DNA of 64,000 nucleotides from Metellina segmentata (taxonomy: Eukaryota > Arthropoda > Arachnida > Araneae > Tetragnathidae). Each line of letters begins with the position of its first letter. Position 1 is the first letter of the stretch. The notes below the pieces were generated by a model that was not told the origin of the DNA, made no database searches, and saw only the letters and a list, made by a program, of their open reading frames with translations. Shown here piece after piece: positions 51,471-62,094 of the stretch. The translations under genes and the position numbers were made by a program. The DNA lies in NCBI GenBank assembly GCA_947359465.1, contig OX375876.1, forward strand, positions 68,206,998-68,270,997, written 5' to 3'.

Positions 51471-51571
51471 CGAGCGAAGCGAGCATAGGTTCGCGCAGCG
51501 AACCAATGAGAATTGCGTAGCAATCCTCCGGGGATTGGCGAGCGTTAGCGAGCAGGGGGCGGGCCCCCTAG
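51471..51571 (+). other. GC-rich hairpin cluster, possible Helitron-type 3' terminus
   Basis: Short, GC-rich and sharply bounded in AT-rich surroundings. It contains GCGAGCGAAGCGAGC, the hairpin GGTTCGC-GCA-GCGAACC, a second small hairpin ATTGC-GTA-GCAAT, GCGAGCGTTAGCGAGC, and a terminal GGGGGC-GG-GCCCCC stem that overlaps CTAG at 51568-51571 followed by T. A GC hairpin ending in CTRR next to T is the Helitron 3' rule, though the usual spacer of about 10 bases is missing. No 5' end or helicase was found. Confidence 0.4.
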
Positions 51572-51639
51572 TTTTTAAATATTCTGTTAACTTTTTTAGT
51601 GCCTGTATGTACAAATTATCTCCTCACATTATAAAACTG

Positions 51640-51808
51640 ATCAGATTTTGATGGACGAGACAACTCGTCATTACAAAAAACTGGCCAGATTTTGATCTCG
51701 TCATCATCAAAAAAATCGCCAATATCTTGATGACGAGTATCTCGTCATTAGCAGAATTGTTCAAATCTTGATAGACGAGATATCTCGTCTATACCACTTG
51801 GAGGGTTA
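51640..51808. repeat. Minisatellite-type TIR element (copy 7)
   Basis: Ends at right with ATACCACTTGGAGGGTTAAA, the reverse complement of the family's left terminus, preceded by the palindrome GACGAGATATCTCGTC (51775-51790). The interior has GATTTTGATGGACGAGACAA and ATCTTGATGACGAGTATCTC units. The left end is degraded. Confidence 0.7.
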
Positions 51809-52464
51809 AAGTTAACTTTTTAATTGAATGTATCTCTCCTTGCTTATCCTTTCAACCTATCCAAGATAGTCATTAAGTATACCGTAGAATAAAAGCAAGA
51901 ATAAACTACTCAAAATTTCATGACCCTCAATATAATAAAGAATTTTAATGTGGTATCCGCATGTGCTCACGCTTGTTTTCTTATAGCCTCAACGACACAA
52001 CTATTTAACATAAAGTATTGGAATAAAATCCCTAATGGGGCTGAAAAATTATTTAGAAATGATTAGCGAGACAGGTGACCAATCATAGCATTTGAATAAA
52101 ATATAGATATACATGAAATAAATGCAATAATATTAATAATTATAATTATTGAAATAAATGCAAAGCGATACCTCGTCCATCACTATCTTACTACATTCAT
52201 GTCCATAAATTAAGGATAATTCAGAATCACACGGCAATCGAACTCTAAAGTTAATATTTCACCTGTAGAATTACCTCACACATCTTCAAGAATAATATCC
52301 AAATTACAGGAAGCCATCAAATGACGCCGATAGTACGTCACTATGACGAGAGTGTAAGATAGGTGTATATAAGGAATGGTAGCAAAGAAGTAAAATTGTT
52401 CACAAGCATTCTGTAAGCCGCTCAGTGCCACAACCGGATAGTTACGGCACAGAGGACGCATGTC
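51809..52464. other. Unclassified DNA, partly the 5' flank of the Tc1 relic
   Basis: No Tc1 terminus could be recognised here. An AATAAATGCAA direct repeat lies at 52118 and 52153. Confidence 0.35.
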
Positions 52465-53457
52465 GATGATTTTTTACGTGGTAGAATTATCGGCCGCCTG
52501 GAATGTGGGCGCACTGAGACTGAAGTTTCAGTGGAACTTGGAATCGCCCAAAGTTCATCTCTAGGCTTTGGCACCGATTCAAAAATGATGGAAATGTCAG
52601 TAGACGTTACAGTACAGGCCTTCCCCCGAGTTACAAAGATGAATGACGACCGGTATTTGGCAGTAACTGCAAAAAGAAGCAGACGGAGCACAGTATATGA
52701 CCTTTCTCGTCAGCTATCTTCAACCACGGTTACGACAGTTTCAAAGCAAACCGCTTACAGACGTTTGGGACAAGTTGGTCTACATGCTCGCAGGCCTGTC
52801 AAATGTGTTCCGCTCACGGTAACTCATTGTCGCTAGCGGTTAGCCTGGAGTAGAGAACATGCGATGTGGACATCGTCACAGTGGGCTTGTGTCATGTTTT
52901 CCGACGAGTCTAGGTTAAGCTTGCAGTCTGATTCAAGGCGGACGTTCATATGGAGAACGCCAGGTACCCACTACCACCTAGACTCATTACTCATTGAACG
53001 ACACCTTTACGGTGGTGCAGGATTGCTCGTTTGGGGCGGAATTATACTGGTCTCCAGAACAGATCTACATGTTCAAATCGGAACCATGAAAGGCCAAATT
53101 TATCGGTACATCATTCTGGAACAACATGTACGTATGTTAAGGGGTGCCATGGGCGCAGAATTTATGTTTATGGACGACAACGCCCGTCCTCACCGTGCAA
53201 ACATTGTAAACGAATGCCTTGAATCTGAGGATATCACCTGTATGATATAGCCAACATTCTCACCTGACTTGAATCCGATATAGCATGTGTGGTACATACT
53301 TGGCCGACGTGTCGCAGCCCTTCAACCGGAACTTCGGAGAGCATTGCTTGCTGAGTGGAGTCATATTTCCCAAGATCAGCTCGATAATTTGATCATCAGC
53401 ATGCCTAGGCGTTGTACGGACTGTATTTCATCGTCTGAGAGACATACACTGTATTAA
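52465..53457 (+). pseudogene. Tc1-family DD34E transposase relic
   Basis: Begins in the first helix-turn-helix (DDFLRGRIIGRLECGRTETE; the true start is lost upstream). It shifts frame near 52552 and returns near 52635, then reads NDDRYLAVTAKRSRRSTVYD and RRLGQVGLHARRPVKCVP before a TAG at 52834-52836. The core has the first aspartate in FSDESRLSLQ and the second in MDDNARPH (codon 53176, intact). Then come TAG at 53248 (in place of the usual tryptophan before P-SPDLNPI) and TAG at 53281-53283 exactly where the catalytic glutamate of PDLNPIEHVW should be. The D-to-E interval is 35 codons, again DD34E. It ends at TAA 53455-53457 after SMPRRCTDCI. It differs clearly in sequence from the Tc1 at 32538-33946, so two Tc1 lineages are present. 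Confidence 0.88.
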
Positions 53458-53689
53458 CCATCATACCAACCATGTCATGTTAATTTTTTGTAAGGTCGAT
53501 ATTTTTTGTAATTGCTCCAGTGAGCAAAAATTGTAGTTTTTATGAATGGTATCATACATACACCATCTTTCTGTTCCTTATCTTATGTTTAATAAATGGG
53601 CTTTATGAATAAATTATGTTTGGTTTGTTAATGAACCTTTATTTGCCGGAGCTGGCATTATCCTTTATTTATGGATATGAGTATAATTT
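53458..53689. other. 3' flank of Tc1 relic
   Basis: No terminal repeat identified. An AATAAA-like signal lies near 53589, as expected downstream of a transposase gene. Confidence 0.35.
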
Positions 53690-53820
53690 TATTAATGATG
53701 AGTTATCGCATGATCAAGATTGGTCAGTTTTCTACCAATGACCAGGTGTCTCGTCCGTCAGGATATGGATAGTTTTGCTCATAGGAGACACCTCATCGAT
53801 ACAACCAGCAGGAGAGTTAA
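53690..53820. repeat. Minisatellite-type TIR element (copy 8)
   Basis: GATTGGTCAGTTTTCTACCA and GTGTCTCGTCCGTCAGGATA units. The right end, reversed, reads TTAACTCTCCTGCTGGTTGT, a diverged family terminus. The left end is not seen. Confidence 0.55.
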
Positions 53821-54570
53821 TAATAAAATAGCACATAGCTTTCTATTTTTTTTAATTAATCCAAGATATAATTCATTTATTAAAAGCCACCAAGTTTTTA
53901 AAGCATCTCTGCTAAGTTGTCAGTGTTATCACACACATGATAGCTTGAACTTTTGATATGCTGAACAACACGTAACGATTTAGATTATGAACGCAACACT
54001 ATTCTCAATTTGAAATGAAGGGTATGCTGCTAACAAACGTGTTAATAAGCACCGTCTCCTATACTAGTATACATTTCTATTATGGGGCTTCGAAAATATC
54101 TCATTTCTGTGTATAATTTTCCAACTTGACTAAGAGGCATGCAAAAAATATCTCTGACAATTCCATGCTGAAATTTTTCATCGAATTTAAATTATATGAA
54201 TGCAGTATTTTTTCTATCAGTATTTCAAAAATGAATTAATACGTGTTGTCCAGAATTATAAGCAGGAAATAATTTTCATGACTAATACATAATTTTCATG
54301 TTTGTTTTTTGTAAACAGTGCCAGAATAGATAGAAATTCCGTTTGTCATCGCTTGATTCTAGATAAGTAGATTTTATGTAATTTTAGGAAATTTGATGTA
54401 ACTAAAGAAAAGTACATTAAGTACTTGATGGTCTACCAAGAGATACCATGTCGCTTGTTTCCGGGGCATCATCAAACACCGTACAAACATGATGCACTTC
54501 CATAATTTGTTCTGTTTGAGACTATTGGGCTGTCAACTATAAATGTAGTTAAATCAGTGTCAGACTAAAG
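53821..54570. other. Unclassified AT-rich DNA
   Basis: No recognised feature. Confidence 0.4.
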
Positions 54571-54975
54571 GTAGGTAGTTAATTAACGTTAAACTGCGTA
54601 GGTATTTTAAATTTTTAATTAATGTCTCACTGGCGCAACACAACGGGCTACTTGTGACCGTTCGACATTAATCCCGAAAGGAAATCGACCTAGGACAACT
54701 CATAATTCTGAACAACGGTTTGATGACGAATCCAACACCTGATCTGGCACCCCAATCTCCAAACTTCCACAACACGCAAACGTAGAAGGGTTAAGGCCAT
54801 GACGGATTCATCATGCACCAGCAAAAAGATTTGGATTTTTTTTTTTTTTGGATTTTGGATTTGGCACCAGTAAAAAGATTTCTGCACCCGACAGTCTTTG
54901 GTTGGATCGAGTTTCGAACTCGACACCCTCCCGTTGCTATTCCGTGACTTTTCCAACACGATCCCACGATCCTAG
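54571..54975 (-). mobile_element. SINE with internal duplication
   Basis: Tail complement GGTAGGTAGTTAATTAACGT at 54570, GCAACACAACGGGCTAC, GATTTG-rich insertion, then GAGTTTCGAACTCGACACCC and CCCGTTGCTATTCCGTGAC of the head. GCACCAGCAAAAAGATTT is partly repeated at about 54865 (GCACCAGTAAAAAGATTT) with a T-tract between. This explains the extra length compared with copies at 16838 and 42806. Confidence 0.7.
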
Positions 54976-55039
54976 AGCTACAACAACAGGCTTATAGCGA
55001 AAAGGCTGAGATCTGGCTAAGGATAAATAAAAAAAGGTA

Positions 55040-55350
55040 GGTACAGCTTCGGTCTACGTTTATAATGGTGACAACGGCCTTGGTTTTTTTTTTGGGTGCA
55101 CTTCTAGCAGCGAATTATGGCTGGTTAAGCCAACCCGTCTGTATTACGGTTTTCTTGGCAACCTCGGCAAGCGGAAGGTTTAGAATTTCATTTTGAAATT
55201 TCTAGAAAGTTCTCTTTCGAAAACCGTTAAACTGTCGTTTGATGTCATTGGTTCATTTGAAATAAGTCTTTCTTTGGCAACTATAGAAGTGCACCAAAAG
55301 GTAACTACAAAGTCATTGCCACCGCTGTAAACGCAGACTGAAGCTGTACC
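55040..55350. mobile_element. Long-TIR MITE with 8-bp target duplication
   Basis: The arms start GGTACAGCTTCGGTCTACGT and (reversed) GGTACAGCTTCAGTCTGCGT and stay alignable for about 70 bp to GGTGCACTTCTA on both sides. The flanks AAAAGGTA at 55032-55039 and 55351-55358 are an exact 8-bp duplication. With 311 bp and no coding capacity it is a foldback-type MITE. 8-bp duplications suggest hAT or a similar superfamily, but the ends do not match the hAT elements elsewhere here. Confidence 0.85.
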
Positions 55351-55691
55351 AAAAGGTATATTTCACGTTTTGTTATTTTTTTTTTGTTTTTAGCAGGTCA
55401 GCATTGTATTGTCATGGAGTTTAACTCTGTGCAAAGTGAATCCATTCTGAATTGCGCAGAATGTAAATATGCTTGCCATTCTGACCTGAATGACTTCTAA
55501 CCACTTTTGACTTCCTTGCCAAAATAATCCTTCCCACGTTTCTTTCAACTAATCATTGTGGTTGAGTAGTCATCTTGTATGTTGTGGAGTAAAAGCAATA
55601 CTACATTACATACCATAAAATCTCGTGATGCTCAGAGGGTTTCTGTAGAAATAATCCCTAGTATTTTTCATGAAATTCCAAACTCAAGAAT

Positions 55692-55821
55692 CGTCATCTG
55701 ACCATGGTTCAAAATTAAGTAGTGTTTCCCTCGGATCTTTCCCTTCGGGAATTATCCCGGACCATCGCCAATAGCCCATTTGAGTGCCGCAGTGCGACGT
55801 TAATTCAACTAACTACCTACC
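55692..55821 (+). mobile_element. SINE 3' half
   Basis: CGTCATCTGACCATGGTTCA, CCCTCGGATCTTTCCCTTCG, CAATAGCCCATTTGAG and GTGCGACGTTAATTCAACTA with the tail CTACCTACC. Confidence 0.75.
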
Positions 55822-58800
55822 AATCTCAAGAAAAAAATGCTTTCATCAGTGGAAGTCATGCATATTAATAATCTTAGATTTATCCGCATTTAATCACACC
55901 TCAAACTCATTATTCTGTATCTCCAAGGAGATTCACCGAAATAAAAAAAATGAAAACAATCAAAGTCAAAGGAATTTGCAAGAAAAACAAAGTTCAAGAG
56001 CAAAACATACAAATGTCCCACCGAAAACACCAAGGGGTAAAGGAGACGGGAAAGCCCAAAAAAACGGCCTTAATATGCAGTTAACATCAAGCGCAGAATT
56101 CCCGGATTAATTGCTACCATTTAGATAAACGTTAATATATTTTTTGCAGCCCTCATCTGCTCCAGAAAACATAGAAAGAGGAAGTTCCAACCGCTTCCAG
56201 ATAACATCGAAAGGAGGGGGAGGGGTGCACCTGGGGTTTTTATTGTCGCCAATCAAGCCGAAGCAAAGCAGGAAAAAAAACACGGGGGAAAAGGTAGAAA
56301 GGGGGTAGTAAATTCACTTCCTTCGTTATTAACTAAAGAGTACACCACTTGCGGTTCATATAAATCCAGAGGCAATTTCCGGTGGCCATTTTTTTTCCTA
56401 CGCTTATCTTGCGGGAATACAGCGAAGAAAACGAGTGAGCAGCGAAAATTAAATCAACCGGGTATACCATTGAGGGCTGTGCTTTGTGGTGGCTCTAATT
56501 AAATTTATTGCATATTTTCGGCTTAAATATTAATGCAATTAAATGAACAGCTTTAGTTTTGGGCAGAAACAAAGCTTGATTAGATACTGCTCGTGTTCTA
56601 AAATTAGATAATGGTAGGGGGCTCTGTGCTTGGATTTTCTTGCGGGTTTGGTCTTGGGAAGCGTTTTATCAGAGGCTCTTGGATTGATCGCCTAACCGGA
56701 ATTCGGGACTAGTGGCAGAGATTAAATTCTGAAATTGTTGATAATGCGTGCAGCTAATTTGGAATCGGAAGTGTTTAATCCTGCATTTAAGCAGAAGCTC
56801 GTTTCGAGGACGGGCATCCATGCTAATTCCACTCGGCTAAGTCAACATGTGTATGGGTCCATAAAACAGTCGCTCTGGGTTGTCTATTTGAACTGTCAAA
56901 GAATAAAAATGAAGTAAAGAGTAAACATTTTAAATCTTTTAAAATAAACTTGCCAAATGGGATTTAGCAATTTCGTGCATTAAACACCTCACGTAGACGC
57001 GAATGTACTAGTTCAAGAAACCAACTACCTTCACACATTAAACCGAAGGGTTTACTAGTGGGATTGCCACGTTTCAGATTGCAGAGAATTCATGATAATA
57101 CTACATAACTGAGTAAAAACATGCAGTAGTCTATAAAGTAATAGATCGAGGATATGTATGTATAATTGAACAAACGTCTAAAAAGGGAACTAAAATGCAG
57201 AACGAATATAAAATAGTTTTAACTCAACTTACGTGTCTTAGTAATTCGTAATGCCACCCCATTCATCTATACCTGTATACTCAAAAGCTTACTACAGGAA
57301 ACCAATTATATTAACAAGATTAATTTTAGGGCTTAATGCAACTGTGGGCTAACCCATGTTTTGTAAAAACGGAGGAAATGAACATTTTGAGTTTGACACT
57401 AACGATAGAACAAGTAGCATCATATAATATATGTTTACCATCACATGATTAATTAAAGGGCTTATTTCTACAGTGAACTAATCCGCTTTGAAAAAAAAAT
57501 AGCTGAGACACACCTTTAAGGATTGATGAAATGGCAGCTTAATTCAATAGTTACTAAGGTACACTGTGTTAATCCAATCTCTGGGACTAACAGAGAAGCT
57601 GTGATATTCGTTTCCAACACTATAGCATTTGTGGGTTAACCCAATGTTGTAATAAAATTTTCAGTTGCGATTCCTAATTATTGTTCTCATATCAGTTCAC
57701 TTGTCTGGAATTAACATCCTGGAAGAATGTACCTTACTGAAACTTACAAACTATTCATTTAATACTTCGATGATCTGGAAACACTTTACAGACCATATCT
57801 AGTTATTTGTGCTAAACTTTTACAAACTATGATGGGATTCCTTCATAAAAATTATTTAAAGAAAGCTCTTTTGCGTTTCTGTTTAGTTTTCTTAAAACAA
57901 TACATCTATATAAATGCATTTAAAAATACAATATCTCAAGTATTTCTCTAATCCAATACATAATTTTCCTGAACAAATTATTGCGCCTACCGAAACTTGG
58001 TCGAGTAATAAGCATATCCAATCCTGAACAAAATTTATTTTTATGAGAAAGATGAATCTTTGATTTTTGTCTCGATATAATTACTGGCACAAATGAAGAT
58101 TCTCAATATCGGGAGTGTTTCGTAGAATTATTTTTTTCCTTTCTCACCCCGAAATCGTCACATCTCCAAAAGCCGACAGAGAAAATATTTCAAGACAACT
58201 TAAATCCATTCGTAGATGATGTAATTGAAAGAAAAACGAACTGCACGAAATTAACTGTGCGAGAAATGATACAAAAACAGACAAAATGTCTAGTTTTCAT
58301 AGTGGAATAAGATGGAATGCTGGAAAATCATGTTAATTAAGCAGTACGGGGAAGATTAATTTCACTTCTTCTGGAATATAGCGTACTCCAGTGTGCATGT
58401 AACCTAAGAAAACAGTTTGGAAAGTTCATAGAAAAAGAGCAGTAATTGCCATGCTATAGAGTTAAAATCATAGAGGATTAGGTTGTGTGTGGGATTTAAA
58501 AAGAAATAATAGGTTAATGGTAATTAATACTCCAAATTTTGTCATACTTTTATGATAAAAATTTAGACACACTCTGTTGTTATAATATCTAAGCATAAAC
58601 TTTATTTAATCACAAAATAAGCACAAGATCTTAGTAGCAGATAAGCATAAACACGTCTTTCTTTTCAAATATGTGTACACTGATTTTTTAATGAGGTTAT
58701 GGCAAATGATAATGCTTTTGATTTAGTATTTAAAATCTCGTAATTAATTCTTCTATGCAGTTGATTAGAGTAAACCTTTAAATTCAATTAAATGTCTATT

Positions 58801-60041
58801 TTTTAGTAGTGTGCAACTATAAAAATCAGAAACTATTTTTAATTACCCATCTAATTAGACTAAGAGTAATTCCATCAACCCAAGTCAAGAAAATATCGAA
58901 TAAAGTAACAGATAATGTGTATAAAATAACTAATTTAAACGTACAGATTACAGCGATTGAATTTCCAAATCTGAGTTCATATTTATGTTTCGCTTGAATT
59001 CCTTTTAGACAATAACCTTATTTACAACTTTGCTATACAACTTTCTTGAGTCTGTAGTTCGATTTTACTGCGCCTTCTCTGCAAATCTAAAGGCAGGAAT
59101 GGTCATCATATAAAAACTAGGAAAAAAAGTAACTACATAATATTTGAGAAAAGACAATAAAAAATATGCATATTTGTCGACAATAATTGTTATTTTGCTT
59201 ACAGATAAATATTTCAATCTGTATACAAAATAACAAGCTCTTCTTTACATTAAATTCATATGCCGTCTTCACAAACAAAATGCACAAAGCACGCGAAAAA
59301 ATGATGGAATATAGCAAGTCAAAACTAGTTAGATTGGTGTCAAGAACTTGTGTCCACGTTTCAATAGAGCTCAGATATATCGAGTTAATACAAATACATT
59401 TCAGATATTCGCGTAAAACATAGCGTATTTGTGTATCGACTAGGTCTAGAAGAAGAAGAAATCCTATTAAAGTATTACTTAGTATGTTCAAATTCGCGCT
59501 CCAGCTGTCTAATGTAGATTATAAAGCCAGTGTTATTTCTTGCATTATAAATTCAAATTGATATGCTACCATGAAATACTTGACAAGTAAAGTGTTTAAG
59601 CACACTCCAAAGAGTTTGTGAAATATTTTCACAATTTGAAAGCTATGAATGTAAGAGGGTATAATGGATTTTTTAAAGAAATATCATGAAAATTTAATGG
59701 AAAGTGTTAAAAAAATAACGACATTATAAGATATATACAACATTTTTTACGATAATAAATGAATCATAACTGTGATTTTGTCATTACACAAAATTTGTCT
59801 TATCCCATTTTTTATTACTTCATAGTTAATTTATCAACAATAGTTTAACTAATTCGATTAATTTATATATATTTAGTATTTGGACACATTGAATATAAGA
59901 TAATTTAATTTGTAATTTTTTAAAGAAATCTGATTTTGTCTTGAAATAAAGGAAATTTTATTCTATACCCAATATCAATTTACATTTTATTAATTGACTC
60001 GTTGTATTGACATCGAGTTTATAAACACAAATCGTGATTTA
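55822..60041. other. Unclassified DNA, mostly AT-rich
   Basis: 56140-56620 is more balanced in composition with TAATTAAA motifs, possibly regulatory. 57340-57660 has loosely repeated GTGGGYTAACCCA-like words. Open frames (for example 59117-59491 minus, 55784-56110 plus) have no recognisable motifs. Confidence 0.4.
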
Positions 60042-60224
60042 AGAACCAGCATGGTATAACTCAATTTTGGTTAGTTTTCAGGAGAAGCTAAAAACTGTTT
60101 TCTAACATAACCCTTATAGTAACGACCATCTTGTCCCAGGTTTATATTAAGTTTTTCCATGTCATAGCCAACTCAAAGTTTTTGTTTCATAAATTAAGTA
60201 GGTAAACCTAGAGAGCCTTGACTA

Positions 60225-62094
60225 TAAGGGAGGCTTATCCCACCCTTGATTTTTTTTATTTAAAAGGATTTCAGCCTTTTTTCACTATAGGGCAGTCAAA
60301 TCTACCAAAATGCTAAGACATCCATCTTAGTTTTATGTAGCTAGCTGAACTAAATTTTGAGAGATTCAGAACAAGGTATTTTTCTGCCTAAAAATAAGTA
60401 CTTTAGGTATATTTTGTAAGACTTTCTAATTAAACTAATTGAAATGGAAAAAAAAATAATATTTCACACATACTAACATATTAAGCTTCGATTACAGCCT
60501 TAAAGTTTGTACACTCAATTCGACCTAAAATCACTCTGTGTTATTCTTTTCAAAATGGTCATGTCAGGCGGCTTGACCCATTCCATAAAAGGGAGCCTTG
60601 ACCAGTGGGTTAAGGATCCTTTAGTTAAATATTTTTGAAACTCTATAAGATAATTTAAACTTCAAACTTAAAATCTTATATAAATTAAACTTCTTTCGAT
60701 CTCAGAAATACCCATTAAAATCTATATACGGTACTTGATGAATATTTAGCAATTAGCTCTGTTTTGTTTGCATCTTCAAAAAATACACTAAAAAAATTGG
60801 GGGCCCCCTCCAAAAAAATTTCTGTGTATGCCCTTGAATACAGTATTAATTATTTATAACTTAATGTTATTGCTTTTCCTCAGATGCCTTTTTCCATAAA
60901 CGAAGAGAAAAAGCTCATAAGAAGCATTCCATAGACGTTATGAAGGCAGCTGTAAAGAAAGTTGCTGATGAAGGTTTTTAGTATTCGTAGCACAGCAAAA
61001 GATTATGACATTGATCGGGAATACTCTGGAAAGATGTAAAAAAATATAAATTGAGTAAAAATAGGGAGATTTGGATACGTGTGCAGCCTAATTACAGAAC
61101 TGGGCAAATTTTTACTGATGAGAAAGAAAGACTCTTGAAAGAATATTTATCACTGTCATCCAAACTACATTACGGATTAATTCCAAAGACTACTAGACAG
61201 TTTGTATATGAGTTTGAAATTGATAACAACAAAAAAATCTCAACAAATGGGGTCAAGATAAGATAGCTTCTTATCATTGGTTGCGTGGATTCATGCACAG
61301 GCATAAGGAGTTATCCTTGCGTAAGCCTGAAAGTACAAGCTTGAGAATATCAACTACATTCAATAAATTCACATTAGGCGAGTTCCTAATAATTGGAAAA
61401 ATGTTCTTGAAGAATAACAATTTGGGCCAGAAGCCAATTACAATGTTGATGAAACTGGAATCACCACTGTACACAAACCAAAGAAAGTAATAGCTGGCAA
61501 AAGTGAAAAACAAGTTTCGAATGTAACATCAGGCGAAAGGGGTAACTTGATTACATTATATGCTACTGCGTGTGCCATAGATAATTCTATGCCAACTGCT
61601 ATAATCTTTCCGAGAGTTATCCTGCAAATGAAGACTCATCTGTTGTTTATCGAACAGATATGACAAAACTGCCATGCTCTATGTCTTCTGGTGGCATTGA
61701 AAGAGTTACAATGAAAATTCAGTTTGATTTTGATTTCACACAATTCATGCCACTGAGGTAAACATATAAACTGAAACTACTGTATTACCTATACATGTTG
61801 TAAATTTTAATGTTTCCAAACGGAATAAAACATTTAGCATCATTAGGAGCGATTTTTAGTACTTTATTGCATGGACAATTTTCATTATTATTTCTAACAG
61901 AATGATCTAATGTACTGTTAATAGTTTTACAATACATGTTCTTTAAACAATTTCAGAAAGTTAAACTATCATATAAAAAGTTTTATTTTAATTTAGTGTT
62001 TACATAGCTAGCAAAATATATTTAATATTCCATTCTAAAATTATGCATTCTTGCCTGTGTAAAGTCTCCTATACCATGGGTTAAGCCTCCCTTA
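60225..62094 (+). mobile_element. pogo-like DNA transposon nested in the outer element
   Basis: The ends TAAGGGAGGCTTATCCCA and (reversed) TAAGGGAGGCTTAACCCA are flanked by TA at 60223-60224 and 62095-62096. Length is 1870 bp. It contains the pogo-type transposase remnant. Additional GGGAGCCTTGACC / GGCTTGACCCA words at 60570-60610 and immediately outside the right end (62097-62120) look like subterminal or neighbouring copies of the same end. Confidence 0.75.
60890..61650 (+). pseudogene. pogo/jerky-like (CENP-B HTH plus DDE_1) transposase, truncated
   Basis: Frame-shifting plus-strand similarity in the usual order. First a psq-like HTH (VMKAAVKKVADEG, then FSIRSTAKDYDIDR in the next frame). 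Then a CENP-B-type HTH: FTDEKERLLKEYLSLSSKLH at 61106-61165, TTRQFVYEFEIDNNKKI, and HKELSLRKPESTSL at about 61305-61346. Then the start of the DDE_1 domain with NVDETGITTVHKPKKV near 61443-61490 and SGERGNLITLYATACAIDN, followed by FPRVI. The first catalytic aspartate (DETG) is intact. The second and third acidic residues are missing because the frame degenerates after about 61650. Several frameshifts make it non-functional. Confidence 0.82.
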
